Shown here: positions 32,881-45,283 of the stretch, piece by piece
Position numbering within the stretch: position 1 is the stretch's first letter
Layout of the letters: each line of letters starts with the position of its first letter
The notes under the pieces: model-generated
Told to the model about the DNA's origin: nothing
Databases searched by the model: none
What the model saw: only the letters and a program-made list of their open reading frames with translations
DNA from: Anticarsia gemmatalis
Taxonomy: Eukaryota; Arthropoda; Insecta; Lepidoptera; Erebidae
Assembly: GCF_050436995.1 (NCBI RefSeq)
Contig: NC_134769.1
Span: 8,159,001 to 8,223,000, forward strand
Direction: 5' to 3'
Length of the DNA: 64,000 nucleotides
Program-made: the position numbers and the translations under genes

Positions 32881-35593
32881 TTAAAAAGGAATACCAACTT
32901 GAATGCCTAGTAGTGTGTGTGTCGCCCTACTCAGCAGAGATTTTTGCTGGTCCTCTAGGCGTAAATATCTTTTGCTGTTTCTACTCATATATCCCAAATT
33001 GCATCTAGACAATAAAAGTAAAACCTATAAGGAAACTTTATCACCAAGATTTATTTCTGTAATAACATTTTAGAGCATCAGTCTTAAGATCGATAGGTCA
33101 TAGCTTCTATTGCAACCCGACGTGAGCTAACTCTTAACACAGGTCATTGACCCCAGCTGAAAGGATTAAATATACTGCTTGCTATTGTGCACTGTAAATG
33201 CTGTACGATTTTCAAGTGGAAAAATAATTGAATTGACGATTTTTATGTTGGACACGCTTTTCCTTCATCTTGGAGATGCACTTGCATTTTTTATATGTAT
33301 TGAAGTACTATAAATGACGAAACTATGGTCAGCCTGCAAAAAGACCGTCCGAAGAGTGATCCGTGATCGGTAATTTACTTTTGTACAACAATCCATATTT
33401 TTTTTTAGCTAGCCTCTTTATGCGTCCTATGCTGAGCAAAGGCGAGAGGCCTTTGCTCAGCCCTGCCCAGCCTTGCCCTTGATTTCCAGTTCACAGGGTC
33501 ACTTGCTGCGTCCTAGGGGACATAGTTAGTTCTGTAGTTTTTGTTCTCCAAAACATAGGGTTGTATTACGATTTTAAAATGTGACAAAAAATACCTCATA
33601 TTTTTTTGTACGATACAGCAATTCAATGCAATCTTTAAAAAACTGATCTACCCCAACATCCTAACCTCTGCATCTTATCACCTATCACCTTAGAGATAAA
33701 CAGCCACGTCCCACTGAACGACAAGACCCAGGTGTGACGGAAGGTGTCTGCTGGCAGCAAGCCAGATGTTCAGTGTGGTATCAAAATTGGGTTATGAGTT
33801 ATGACATGTGGCCCAATATTTTTATGGTTCCGATGGCGCAATGAACAGAGGTATGTGATTTCTTGTAGTATGAATGAGAGGTGTTTTTTCTTGTTGACTG
33901 TTGAAAAATGTTGCGTCGTTGTTGATATTTTTTACTCCTTCATTCATTATTCACTATAAGGTACCTTTTCGTAGACTTAGTTTCTTACTTATCTCAAATG
34001 TATCTTATTTCAACTAATCTTGGTCATGGCTTGCAATAAAGAAATGTGTCGTCAAAACTTTATGCAACTCCCTTTAGTCGCAACAAAACAAGCAGGCACA
34101 CAGACAGACTGATGAAAAAGGCAGACACAGATCAACAAAACTCTACATTATTTACTATGAGTATAAATAATGTTACATCGAATTTCAGGCTACACAAATA
34201 TTTGTGTAAATCAAGTCTAAATGTCAAGCACAATACAAAAGATCGTCCTACAAAAATAACAAAACAAAACCAACGAAATCTTCCATGAATGAGTCCAGAA
34301 ACTTAAGTATTTGCGTATGTATAAAGGTCAATGGTATCTTAAAACAAAAAAAAACGGGAACATTATTTTTATATTCCCTTGAAAGGAAACCCTTAGGTCA
34401 AGTGCCGCCAATACTTATCCCGACAATGATTACTTAACCTGACCTTTTATGAAAATGTATACTTTTTTCAGCGGGTGACTGTACTTGGGGGTATTTTTTG
34501 GATAAACTAGAACGATTTTAAAGATTAGTAAATCTTTACGAAGTTATCCTTATGTTGTAGAGGCGGAAAAAATATTTGTTTCATAAAAATGTTTTAGGTA
34601 ACTTGTAATTATTTTTTCTTACAAGTTTGATATTCAATTATTCTACTTGTTAGTTGTTATATTTCTCTTCATCTCAGAATAAATGTAAATTATACCAAAC
34701 AGGCTGTTTCAGTAATTTACCTTTTTGGTTCTTATGTACTCTACCCATCTTCGATTAAATATAATTTTATACCAAAAACTACCATTGTGTACAATTCGAA
34801 TCCAGCCAAGACAAATGAATGCTAAAACCATTCAATTTTAAATATACTTATTCCTTTTTCACTATAATTTTAATGGACAAATGAGATGAAATATAAAGCT
34901 GAATATTTTAATAAAATTGTAATACTGCGAATTGAATTACGAGTCCATCTTGTTCTGCTTGTTGAAGCTCTTAAAGCAGTGACCCTATTATTGTTCTTTT
35001 GTAATATTCACAATTAAAAATGCGTTGGTGTGCGCAACTGTGGATCACGAAACAGTAGAGTCATAATTAGAACCAAAAAATAATTAGACCCTAATCTGTC
35101 TATAGAGCTCCTCTCTCGGTCTGGAAGCAGACCTATGCGTAGCCGTGAGAAAGTTAAAATCTACGTTTTCAAAATATTCAGTCAACCTAGTCAGCCTGTA
35201 ACCACGGTCGATACAATTCGATTAAACCGTCGGGCAGAAAATAAGGTATTTTAAACATTATAAATGCAATCGCGTCGACTAGCGACTACATAAAAAAAAA
35301 TATTATCTGTCGTCTTTGCATTACAAACAACAACAAACCATATCCTTTACACTAACAGTCAGGATTAAATCTAATACCATATTCCTGACGCAACTAACAG
35401 AGAGACATTAATCTGTATCTTGTGATATCATTAGCCTGTCAATAAGACGAGGGTAAGCTGGGGTGTTTGCAGCAATAACTATAACTAAAGGGATGTATTG
35501 CAGATTGAATTAATTGGAGAATATAAACTTAATATTGATTTTGAGAAGTTTAGCATCTGGTTTTGTGTCAAACTTATAACTTTTGCTCACTTA
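32881..35593. other. AT-rich non-coding stretch
   Basis: No supported gene. A perfect hairpin GCTGAGCAAAGGC / GCCTTTGCTCAGC with loop GAGAG lies at 33431-33461 and looks like a rearranged end of a family B SINE. The open frame at 34046 (80 codons, Lys/Thr/Asn-rich) has no family features. Confidence 0.45.
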
Positions 35594-35761
35594 CTAGCTT
35601 TTGCCCGCGATATCGTCCGTGTAGTTTGTGACTTAGGACAGAATTTTCATACGAACTTTCATCCCCTACTTGATCCTCTTGGGGGTAGAATTGATTAAAA
35701 TCCTTTCTTAGCGGATGCCTACGTCATAATGTCAGTCACCTTTGAGTTATATTTATTTAGA
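35594..35761 (-). mobile_element. Helitron-like repeat, second group, short copy
   Basis: CTAGCTTTTGCCCGCGATAT at the left and GTCAGTCACCTTTGAGTTAT plus ATTTATTTAGAT at the right match the ends of the copy at 15427-15716; the interior keeps TACGAACTTTCATCCCC and CTTGGGGGTAGA-like motifs. The 66-codon open frame here is repeat-derived. Confidence 0.6.
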
Positions 35762-36093
35762 TTGAGACATATGGCTTAGTTTCATAAACTTAAGGTATTT
35801 TTAATGTATGCAAGAATGCATCTTTTGCTTAAAGAAAATATGGTCAAATTTGTAAACTGCGCTAAGAATAGTTACAACTTTTATTCTAGATATGTACGTG
35901 TTAACTTTGAAAACTAAAATTCACGTCTCGAGTTTGGCGATCAAAAAGAGTGGCCAGAAGTTTCTTGCTAGCTCTTCTCTTTGGTTCTACCTTCCCAACT
36001 TGCAGTAAATTTATTTAAAATATACTGTATTTTTAACTAAGTGTCTATAGTCGACTTAAATGAATTTATGTTTTGATTATGAAACAGTTTTGG

Positions 36094-37218
36094 CAGTGGC
36101 GAAGGGTCAGTTTTTACAAAAGGTAAGCCGGAGCTATTAGTCATTGTCTAGGTATAATACCTACATATTATGTACATCGTAAGAATATCGACGTAAAATT
36201 CTGCATAATAACAATATGAGAGTATTATCTACATTCGACTACAGTCTCTTATTTCTCTCTCTACAGTCTAATAACACATAGGTAGGTAGGTACTTACCAT
36301 GCTACCTAATCATGCTTGTTTTGTATTAAGTTACGTCTTCAGTGTAGTAACACGTAGGTAACACAACAGCACATATTTAAGATAACGTATATCGAACGAT
36401 TGATGATTGTCTCGCACTGGTTGTTTTATAACATATTATACAAGCAATTTAGAATGTATTCATCAACAATAAAATATCAAACACATTATGGATAAACGCA
36501 GAACACTTTAATAGAAATGAGTTTAACCTATAAATCTGACAAAATGAAAATTTACTCGAATAGAAACATGCAAAACCATTACTCTTACTAATTAAAACAA
36601 ATACACTGATACGTTCACAGTTATGCACAAACATTTAATAAGGAATAATGTTGTAATAAACACAAATATTCTAATTTGTTATAGAGCGCGCGAAAAAACA
36701 GTAAACAAACATAACCTAATGTCAAACTTCGACAATGTTCGACTCATACTTATGCAGGATTTCGCCATCTCGCTCTTGCACGCGGCTCGCGCCGCGACAG
36801 AAACATGCGTAAGATCATGCGTCCGCCGCGGCGCGGCGGCGCGAGCGCTGTAGCGCGAGGCAACCCGCTCTTCCTCCGGCTTGCTCGCCACTATGCAGCG
36901 CGGTGTAAAGCGCGATCCAAAAGGTCGTAAGCGACATCGCCGCCATAGTTTTTATTGTACGCGATTCCCGATCAGCGCCTACGGTTTATTTCATTATTAT
37001 TACTTCACGTTGCGTTTTTAGCGGAGCGTAATTTTTTAAGGGTAGGCGTTTTCGTACTGTTTCGATTAGATTATTGATTCTAGTTAAAGATTTCGCTTTA
37101 AATATTGTTTATTATTAATTAATTGTGTATTATTAGGCAAAAGTAAACAATTAATTTAATTTGTCTGTCCAGAAAGGGAAGCCGGTAGGAATCGAGTTGT
37201 ATAGAGCCTTCGCCACTG
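36094..37218. mobile_element. Non-autonomous hAT element, 1125 bp, intact 8-bp TSD
   Basis: Ends are CAGTGGCGAAGG and CCTTCGCCACTG, a perfect 12-bp inverted repeat of the hAT form CAGTG...CACTG. The 8 bases before it (AGTTTTGG, 36086-36093) are repeated exactly after it (37219-37226), the hallmark of hAT insertion. A weaker inverted match inside (GTAAGCCGGAGC against CTACCGGCTTCC) extends the ends. No transposase frame is present; the longest frames (76 and 70 codons) overlap in opposite directions in a CpG-rich core. Mobility would need transposase in trans. The preserved TSD suggests a fairly recent insertion. Confidence 0.92.
36766..36935. other. CpG-rich core inside the hAT element
   Basis: A dense run of CG dinucleotides (GCGGCTCGCGCCGCGAC, CCGCCGCGGCGCGGCGGCGC, GCGCTGTAGCGCGAGG) in a window that is otherwise about one third GC. 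It does not encode a recognisable domain. It could be a captured host promoter/first exon or simply a compositional feature of this hAT family. The boundaries are judged by eye. Confidence 0.6.
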
Positions 37219-37570
37219 AGTTTTGGGAACAATTAAATGAACTTATATTACCTTAACTAGCTATAAAATGAAATTACAATGCAACCTTATTTTCGGAATG
37301 CAGTTGCATTATAGAAAGCTAAAATTTTGCGCAAAAAATACATTTTCACCCATATTCACCGCACAATGACGGAAAATCAGTGCCAAGTATAATACATACA
37401 AATCGAGGGTAAATGAAATCCGCTTCAGTACTCGTACACATAAATACACAGTACATAGTTGGAAAACTCGATTTGCACACGTAGAATAGGACAAGCGAAC
37501 GTTAAGAATTTCAAGCACGGAGCACCGCCGTGCCGTTAAGTCAACACAAAAAAATAACATCGGGGGAACT

Positions 37571-37703
37571 TAGGGCTGCCAGATTTTCACTCAGGTTTCT
37601 TTTGGGAGATGTATGGAAGGAGGGTAGCAACGAATGCACATTGCTATGATAACTAGCTCAAAGGTTTGTCCTGAAAAACAGAACTTTGAATCTGACAACC
37701 CTG
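37571..37703. mobile_element. Possible small hAT-like MITE
   Basis: TAGGGCTGCCAGATT at the left and AATCTGACAACCCTG at the right are imperfect inverted copies resembling CAGGGTTGCCAG termini known in some hAT elements. A further GGCAACCCTGAA lies at 37976-37987. No 8-bp duplication is seen at either candidate end, so the call is weak. Confidence 0.3.
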
Positions 37704-38281
37704 ACTAACCTTCCCCCCTTCTTATAAGGCCGCCCTAAAGACCTACCCGTGTTGATAAGTAGCGCAAGGACCGCTACTGCAAAAGGACCATACGTCTAAA
37801 GTAGCTTACCAACCGCCCAAAGAGGCAGTGTGCATCAATACATATGCATCCTTATCAGGCTTGTTTGGCAATCCTAAATCCAGTTGGGGAATCCAAGACA
37901 TTACGATGTCATTATTGGTCAAGGAACACTGAATTTCGGGATTCTGGGACGATATCCCGGCTTTCCCGTCCATCTGGCAACCCTGAAGCTTGTAAAATGT
38001 CGGTCCCCTTTTTGAACAAATACAGTCCAAATCACCATATTTCTGACTTGAGAACTCGAACAGCGGTATTTACTTAGATTAACATCGTGAAAGTTTCACT
38101 AGAAAATGTCCATTGAAATATTGTTGAGCTTGATTTGTGGGAAAAGTGTTTTATATTATGAAAACTTAAGTTTTCTGTGGACATAATAGCTTTTTGCAAG
38201 TTCTTTAGATGTTTTAAGAAAATATTGAACTTTTATAATTGTTTTTACTATTTTCTTCACTTCTTTTTTTTGTTTTTTCTA
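37704..38281. other. Non-coding stretch with overlapping opposite open frames
   Basis: Frames of 77 codons (+, 37844-38077) and 74 codons (-, 37806-38030) overlap. Neither shows a known domain, signal peptide or promoter, so neither is called. Confidence 0.4.
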
Positions 38282-38541
38282 TCTATACTAATATTATAAA
38301 GCTGAAGAGTTTGTTTGTTTGATTGTTTGTTTGTTTGTTTGAACGCGCTAATCTTGGGAACTACTGGTGCGATTTGAAAAATTCTTTCAGTGTTAGATAG
38401 CCCATTTATCGAGGAAGGCTTTAGGCTATATATCATCACGCTACGACCAATAGGAGCAGAGTACCAGTGAAAAATGTAACAAAAACGGGGAAAATTATGA
38501 TTATCTTATGTGACGCAAGCGAAGTTGCGCGGGTCAGCTAG
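38282..38541 (+). mobile_element. Lep1-type Helitron, copy 7
   Basis: Standard A|TCTATACTAATATTATAAAG head, a GTTT tract with one GATT interruption, full interior and GTTGCGCGGGTCAGCTAG|T tail. Intact ends make it, with copies 1 and 5, a reference for the family here. Confidence 0.92.
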
Positions 38542-40387
38542 TTTATAATAATTAAAGAAAATATGCTAAAAGTAATTGGTGGATCATTTTTGAGTCCTGT
38601 CCTTAACAACACATTTGGCGAAAGAAAAATATTTATTTTATATACAGGTTATTGATTTATTCACTAGCTTTTAAAAGTATTTTCTTACAATTAAAAAAAA
38701 CAAAAAATATCAAATCAACAACCTGTTGAAAAAGATTAAAAATAACGTAAACGCCAATTATAAGACGTAACAAGACACCTTTACAATATGTATGCGTGAA
38801 AAGGACAACACGAGTTTTTTTTAATGTAAACAAAAGAGACAAACAGATGCTGTCAGCGCCACCGCTAAGAATTTGAGTCGACTAATTAGTTTACTTTTGA
38901 CGTGACACTTTTGTTACACGTGTAAGGTTTTTTCTAACCCGAGTTTGCGGTATAATGGCTTGGTTTTGGTGACGATTAAAATCTAATTTTACCCTATGAG
39001 ATGTAGATACTTAAATTGAACTGGATGTTTTCAAGAAATAATTTATAGGCAGTAAGGGGATGCTACGGACTTTTTTGTCTCTATTAGAAACCGAGATATT
39101 ATGCTTTTATTTATGTAAGAAACGTCGTTATCTAGTTAGTACCAAAGAAGAATGTACCACAATAAGGAACTATATGTCTCATATTGAAAGGATAAGTAGG
39201 ACTTTGAAAGCGACCGAGCTACGAAATCGTAAAAAACCAACAGTAAAGTAAGTAACACTCAGTTTTATTACTTCTAAATAAGTATTAAGCTTTATCAGAT
39301 GAAATTATAATAGTTGTTTTCATACATTTGCTATCACTCTATCTATCAGGTAGACTACCCGGCCCTAATCAATAAGTCGTAAAACATGCCTTAAGTTAAT
39401 GCATTTCTTCGTAATGTAAGTACGAAAGAAAGAAATAAATTACCAAATTCAGTCCATTGTAATTCTTCAAACATGTTTCGCATTTCCCTTTACTTTTAAT
39501 TATCTTTATTTTCAAACTGATTTTCGAGTCTAATTCAACAAAGTTTAATGTTGAAACTTTACAAAGGCATTTTTATCTTGCAACTTGGCAAGTAAAAGGA
39601 ACTTTTTAAAAGATTTCCTTATAACAATGGCTTGGAACACAGGCTTGCTGGTATTTTAATTGTAAAAATTAGCTCAAATAGAATGTGACAATGGTCTTTA
39701 TCATTCTGCTGTAGAATGGAATGTTTTTGTGTATTAAGAAGAGTGTATGAATAGAAATTGCTATGTATGGTTGAAGTAGAAATGGTGTTGATAGGGCTTA
39801 CCTACTGTATATACCACAGGCGATGTGTTATACCTAATTCTTCTATTTATATGGTTATTGGATGGTTTTGGCCTCTGCTTACCTTCACGGGAACAAAGTG
39901 TGATCTTATTTATTTTGAAACTTTTTATACAAAGATGTATAAAGGCGGACTTAAGGACTAAGACTGGCATAAAAGCCTTTTATGCCAGTCTCTCTTGGGG
40001 TGATGCAGAGATTAAATAACTATTTAATCTATGTACGTATATAAAGGTAGCTTCTTCGTCTTAGAAGTAATAATAATACATTAGAAAATCTAATAAGAAA
40101 ATTTAATTCGAGACATTGTACATTGGAGTTTGATAAACAATGACGTAAGTATGATGTAACTTATAGTTAAATTCACAAACGCGGAACAAATGACATCAGA
40201 CAAATATGAAAAACAAACGATTAAAATAAACATCACCAATTTGCTTGTCAATGACAAATATAAGGATTTATTCGTCGCTTGCAGAAATTATAAGGAAATA
40301 AAAATTTCACGTAAATATTAGGGTAAATATGTATGCAAACTTGTAATTATGTATGCACATAAAATTACGCAGGATACTGTATGTATG
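38542..40387. other. AT-rich non-coding stretch with paired hairpins
   Basis: A perfect hairpin AGACTGGCATAAAA / TTTTATGCCAGTCT (39961-39991, 3-nt loop) is followed 17 bases later by AGATTAAATA / TATTTAATCT (40009-40030, 2-nt loop). Overlapping short frames around 39758-40019 are not called as genes. The rest is featureless. Confidence 0.5.
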
Positions 40388-40500
40388 TACGTAAAATTAC
40401 GCCTTCTTCCCAAAAGGGTACGCAGAGACCACAGAACGGAATTTCGTACGATTCTTACAAACTTCCTATGCTTCATTCAAATCCATACATCTTGCTTTAT
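40388..40500 (-). mobile_element. SINE (family C) fragment
   Basis: ATTACGCCTTCTTCCCAAAA, GGGTACGCAGAGACCACAGA, TTCGTACGATTCTTACAAAC and CAAATCCATACATCTTGC match family C in reverse orientation, without its head. The ATGT-like repeat just upstream (GTATGTATGTACG) may be its tail. Confidence 0.75.
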
Positions 40501-41825
40501 CTCAATTTTGTGAAAGCAAAGAAACGAACAATCATTCAGACTAACCCCTAAAAAACTATTCGTTAAGCGACTACATATTTACATATTTATGACGTCTACA
40601 CTACATGAACCGGCGCCTTTTTGTGCACCAAAATAATTCATACATTTGTTGTCTTTACCTCGAACACAGCAGTGAAAAAAATCAATAACAAACTTGAGAC
40701 CCAAGATCCATTCTCTCAAATACCAATCTTAGAGTCTACCCCTTACATTCTATAAAAAAATAAAGCCGAAAAACCCTTAAAAAATCAACCCTTTTAAAGC
40801 AATAGACGTTGGTAAATTGTCAAAATTTGTCGTGGCTCCCGTCGCACTGGCTCTAAACAATTTCGGTGATCAACTGAGTGGATGATTGCTTAAATTGCTC
40901 GCTTGTCAGTTCGCTACAGTATTGTTTTCGGCAATTTATGCACCATTGGCTGTTCTACGTTGTTTTTAATACCTTTTGTTTACGTATATTGTTCGGTTAT
41001 AAGTGTTTATTTTGAACAATAATAATGATACTAAAAGATATACCAAAGATAAGTACCAATGTTATTCTAATGCAAGTAATTTTATGACTCCTTCTTTTTG
41101 TATTCTAATAACCTGTATGCTTATAATGTTCAGTTATATTAGCCAATGAATTAATATACTTTATGATAATGAGCTTAGTGTCAGTAATTTCCAAAATACG
41201 ACGTCGTATATTCAAAAAGATTTTCCCTCTTTTGACTATACCTGCTTTTACAAAAAAAAACTATGTAATATTATTGCAGCATTAATTTGTCAGCTCCAAA
41301 TTATTGCCATTCTTTTCTAAAACCTTCAAAAGAAAGAGAAAGAAACCATTAAAAACTAATACGCCGTCTAGCTAAAAGGAATAACTCAGCGAAATTCAGT
41401 AATTTGTTGAAATTGCTTTACGCTATTTACGTAAATGTAATTCGATTCTGAAACGTGTACTATTTATTTAATGAGTAGATTGAGTAGGTAGCATTACAAG
41501 CTGGTAGTAAAATAATGCTTGAAAACGATACCACGTGGAATGAGCCACTTCTGTTATACATATTGCAAACCACGCCTTCACTCTGTGTGTATGTTGCTAT
41601 AAATGAAAAAGTTATGGTTGATTACTAAAAAGGTTAAGATAATTTGCCTTTAGGGGAGTCGTCTTACTATAGTATCTAGTAAATATTAATTAAGAACTAT
41701 AAGCTTGGTACGTCTACCTATCTATAAGTACTCAATCCCGAAATTCCCGAAGGTGTATTAACTACAGTCACGTTTTATCGTGAACAATTTTGTTCCAAGA
41801 TATAGGGAGTGGATCAATTGCCAAA
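40501..41825. other. AT-rich non-coding stretch
   Basis: No gene, repeat or notable structure recognised. Confidence 0.5.
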
Positions 41826-41930
41826 TACCGGACACGTAACCAAACTCTACTTCTATTGGAATCGAACCCAAAACCTCGTGATCACACAGCACAAAGGCAG
41901 TCTATTTCTCTACAATAAAACCAACACACC
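41826..41930 (-). mobile_element. tRNA-derived SINE (family D) fragment
   Basis: GAATCGAACCCAAAACCTCG and TGATCACACAGCACAAAGGC are, on the minus strand, a B box (GGGTTCGATTCC) preceded by CGAGGT and a decayed A-box half. Family D also occurs at 47521-47625 (-) and 50858-50990 (+). Confidence 0.6.
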
Positions 41931-43349
41931 CTAGAAATTACACAATCTCAAATTACAATAAACTAGTCTTTGTTTTAAGGCTCAGTTGATTCATCGTCAA
42001 CATGGCTACGTACCTAGTGACGTTACACATTGCTTCATCACTTCGCCTTCGAACGCCTGTTATGGCTGTTATGTCCAGTTGTCGTTTTGCTAGTACGGAT
42101 ACTGGATAATCCTGTACTGTATTTGGTTTGAGGAAAGAGCATACGTAATATAAAGTTATAAGAAGTAGATGAGTTGTCTCTTGCTGCATATTTGAAGAAG
42201 TTGAATAAGGTGACTATAGTTCTACCTTTGAAGACAGCAGTCGCTCTCCTGACAGCGCACAGACACAATTACTATTTGAAATATGTATCGAGAAGACGCA
42301 GTCAAAAGAACATCTACTTATTGAACACCCCAAGATTCTACCAAAATCTTGTACATAGACCAAAACATTATATCCAAAAATCACCCCAAGATTATCACAA
42401 AATCAACTTTTAAAAAAGCTGCACTTTGTAAACTTTTCAAATTATTTCAAGATAAAAAATGCAAACACGAATTGTATGCAAACTCGCCGCTCGAGTAGTT
42501 AGGGGACATTCAAAGTCCGCAGGATTATGCTAACAGAGTTATTTAAATTTTATACACACTACGAAGGTATGGTAATTTGTTACCGTTGTGTTAAAGACGG
42601 CTTCGATAGATTCTTTTACGTACCTGCAACAAAAGAATAAAGGATTATAAGTATAAAAATCAAACATACTTAATATTAGGTAACACTTTAAAGTTAAATT
42701 AAAAAAAAATTGATCTGTTAAGATGACTGACGTAGGGTAGTCCAGCAAAAAGACGTGCGTATAGTACTTTTGTATCCATAAAAAATATGCATAAGGGCGT
42801 ATGTGTGAACCTTACTAATTATATAAGTCGATACTATAAAGATAACTTGTTTTTGCATTTGACTCTCTATAACCACCAAACAGAATTTCAAAAAGTTTTC
42901 ACCAATAGTTGAAGCAATTTGTAGGAATTGCTCAAGACAAGTTCACAGGTCACGACATGGACGTTCAGAATTTATTTAAATAAACTGAAATATGATGATT
43001 ATTGTTATAGTTTAAAGTAAAGACCAAAAGTGAATTACTGCAATCAGAATCAAGGTTTAGACAAAACAATATCTGGTATGTTACTATCATAAAACTAGGC
43101 TTAGCTCTTAAGTAATTGCTGTAAATAGACCTAAATGCTAGCCGTTATAATGGTCAGTGATGTCACGATGTTCATGCATATGCATGCGACAGTGCATACA
43201 TGATAATATGCAGGTGATTGTCTTAGTGCGATTGGTACAGCCTTCTTACGCAATTTGTGTTTGAGAGATATGCCTATATAAGAATTGTATTTCTCGATTT
43301 CTGAAGGGCATCTAGCGGATATTTTTCCCCATAATATGGTTTCGTAGCT
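41931..43349. other. AT-rich non-coding stretch
   Basis: Several overlapping 70-80 codon frames on both strands (41953-42413) have no known domain and cancel each other as evidence. No repeat recognised. Confidence 0.45.
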
Positions 43350-43480
43350 TGTTTGTACATCCTTCCCAAAGGGGTAGGCAGATACTCACTTTTTGCTGTC
43401 CTGTATTGCAAGATGTATGGATGTGAATGAAGCAAAAGAAGTTTGTAAGGATCGTACCATGAGGCGTTCTCTGGTCTTTG
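43350..43480. mobile_element. SINE (family C) pieces, head to head
   Basis: Left part: CATCCTTCCCAAAGGGGTAG and GCAGATACTCAC, the minus-strand form. Right part: GTCCTGTATTGCAAGATGTA, GGATGTGAATGAAGCAAAAG and GTTTGTAAGGATCGTACCAT, the plus-strand form. Two pieces in opposite orientation therefore meet near 43400, by nested insertion or inversion. Confidence 0.65.
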
Positions 43481-44681
43481 CTTGCCCGTTGTTCGATTTC
43501 AATTTTGAATAATTTATTTCGTGAAAATATATAAGTAATCAATCTAAGCGATGCGATATATTTCCTATAAGGACATTTTTAGTCCCCAAGCATAGAAGAT
43601 GGAATGATCTAGGGCACTCCAGAACGACTGGTCAAAGCTTGCCGATAAAGGATGTGGAAATAACGATGGAAATTTTACCCTTCCCTAGCAGTAGATTACT
43701 CAAAAGAGTCTAAAACAAGGCTATAAATCAGACATACCATTTACGACTTTTTTTATCAAATTCTGAACTGATGAAAATTTCCTGGCTATTCCTTGCATAT
43801 ATTTGAAAGTCCTAGTAATATGAAAGCTATATTCACCAACAAAACTAGCTGTACAAATTCATACTTTAAGCTCCTGTTACGTAGAATGTAAGAAGCTTAG
43901 CAAAAATTGTTCGTATTGGTTGAAATTCTAGTTTAGTTCAAAAATATATATTTTACTTCAAACTAATATCTAAAATATAAGAAAATATATGGTTGTATGT
44001 CATGTGTGTATGGAATTTGGTACCCTTTAAGACAAAAATTAAACAAAAGATTTTCTAAATACACACATACTTTTTACCCAATTTTTTTTTCATGCGGGCG
44101 CAGTCGCTTCCATAAGCGAGTGAAGAAACTACTAAACCAATTTCATTAAAATTTGGCACACAGATAGTTTTTACCTGTATATATTTTACACCTGTATAAG
44201 TAGTAACTTATGATACTTTTTAGCCCGGGAAATCTATTCAAGCGAACGAAGTCGAAGCTTTGTATTATCATGTTAGAAGCTTTTAAACTTTCATAACTTA
44301 GTGTCTTGTTACTCCAAGATGTGGTTTCAATACTTATAAGTTTATTATTGTTAGGCTTTAAACTTTAATGGCAATTCGACTTAGTGGTCTAGGGTTTTAG
44401 TTTATAAGTCCATGTAATTACATAATTAGGACTAAAAGTAGTGCGGTTTTGGACTGAATTTCATTTTGTAATTATACTGTTAAATGTTACGATGTGTCCT
44501 ATTTTCAAAACATTTCGATGAAATACACTTTGGTAAAGTTAAGTTAGCTATTATTTTAAGAATATGTTTGTCTGAAGGTGCGTACTTTGAAACTAATAAA
44601 AGGATTTGTAACTTTATTTTTGTGTATGACAAAGATAAATCATGAAGTCTTCCTATTTATACATATAGCTTATTTAACATA
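43481..44681. other. AT-rich stretch with a Helitron-like remnant
   Basis: At about 44092-44262, CATGCGGGCGCAGTCGCTTC, ATTTGGCACACAGATAG and TAGCCCGGGAAA resemble Helitron-like repeat interiors, without ends. The remainder is featureless. Confidence 0.4.
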
Positions 44682-44942
44682 TATATGTTACTGTAAAAGC
44701 CCGAACTGTGGTATATCCTAAGATTTTCCGGTAAAACCTAAGATTTACCAACTCTCAATGGTAAAAGTCCGAACGTTCTTTTATTTCGAACTTTTACCAC
44801 CATTTAATTGGAAAATCTTAGGATTTACATAATGACACGGTAAAAGTTGATTATAATGTGTTTGAGCCGTAATATAACGATATTGCTAGGGATATAATTA
44901 TATGCCGTAAAATAGTTATAATGAGAGTTTGAAGATGTCGCC

Positions 44943-44965
44943 GGAGCCCCGCTTCGCGGGGCTCC
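44943..44965. repeat. GC-rich hairpin 2 of fold-back copy 2
   Basis: GGAGCCCCGC / GCGGGGCTCC with loop TTC on this strand (GAA on the other). Identical to copy 1 after reverse complementing. Confidence 0.9.
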
Positions 44966-44998
44966 TCCTTCTGGGTGGTTTAAAAAAAAATAACCACG

Positions 44999-45044
44999 AA
45001 GGCTGAGGTGGGAGCTTCGCTTCGCTCGCTCCCACCTCAGCCTT
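44999..45044. repeat. GC-rich hairpin 1 of fold-back copy 2
   Basis: AAGGCTGAGGTGGGAGC / GCTCCCACCTCAGCCTT, perfect 17-bp stem. Compared with copy 1 one pair has changed from A-T to G-C on both arms, keeping the stem perfect. Confidence 0.9.
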
Positions 45045-45283
45045 CTAACCTAACCTACCCATGTCGGTTTGCCCAAAACTCCTTCTTTATAACTATTAAA
45101 TTATTTTATATTAGCTACATTTACCTGCCCTTGAGGTACATCCTAAGATTTACCAAGTGAATAGGGGTAAAAGTTCGAAATAAAAGAATTGTTCGGACTT
45201 TTACCATTGAGAGTTGGTAAATCTTAGGATATACCGGAAAATCTTAGGATTTACCACAGTCCGGGCTTTTACAGTAACATATA

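Larger units (their letters stand above)
44682..45283 (-). mobile_element. Fold-back/MITE element, copy 2 (602 bp)
   Basis: Same ends as copy 1 (TATATGTTACTGTAAAAG and its inverse) and the same core, but inverted: the GGAGCCCC hairpin (44943-44965) comes first, then the A-run pair, then the AAGGCTGAGG hairpin (44999-45044). It is about 110 bp longer than copy 1, mostly in the arm next to 44682, which has extra CCTAAG/CTTAGG blocks. The core is more conserved between copies than the arms. There is no coding capacity. Confidence 0.85.

Noticed and set aside
36623..36891. Small genes in the CpG-rich segment (76 codons plus, 70 codons minus)
   Set aside because: The frames overlap in opposite directions because GC-rich DNA lacks stops, and they lie inside a hAT element.
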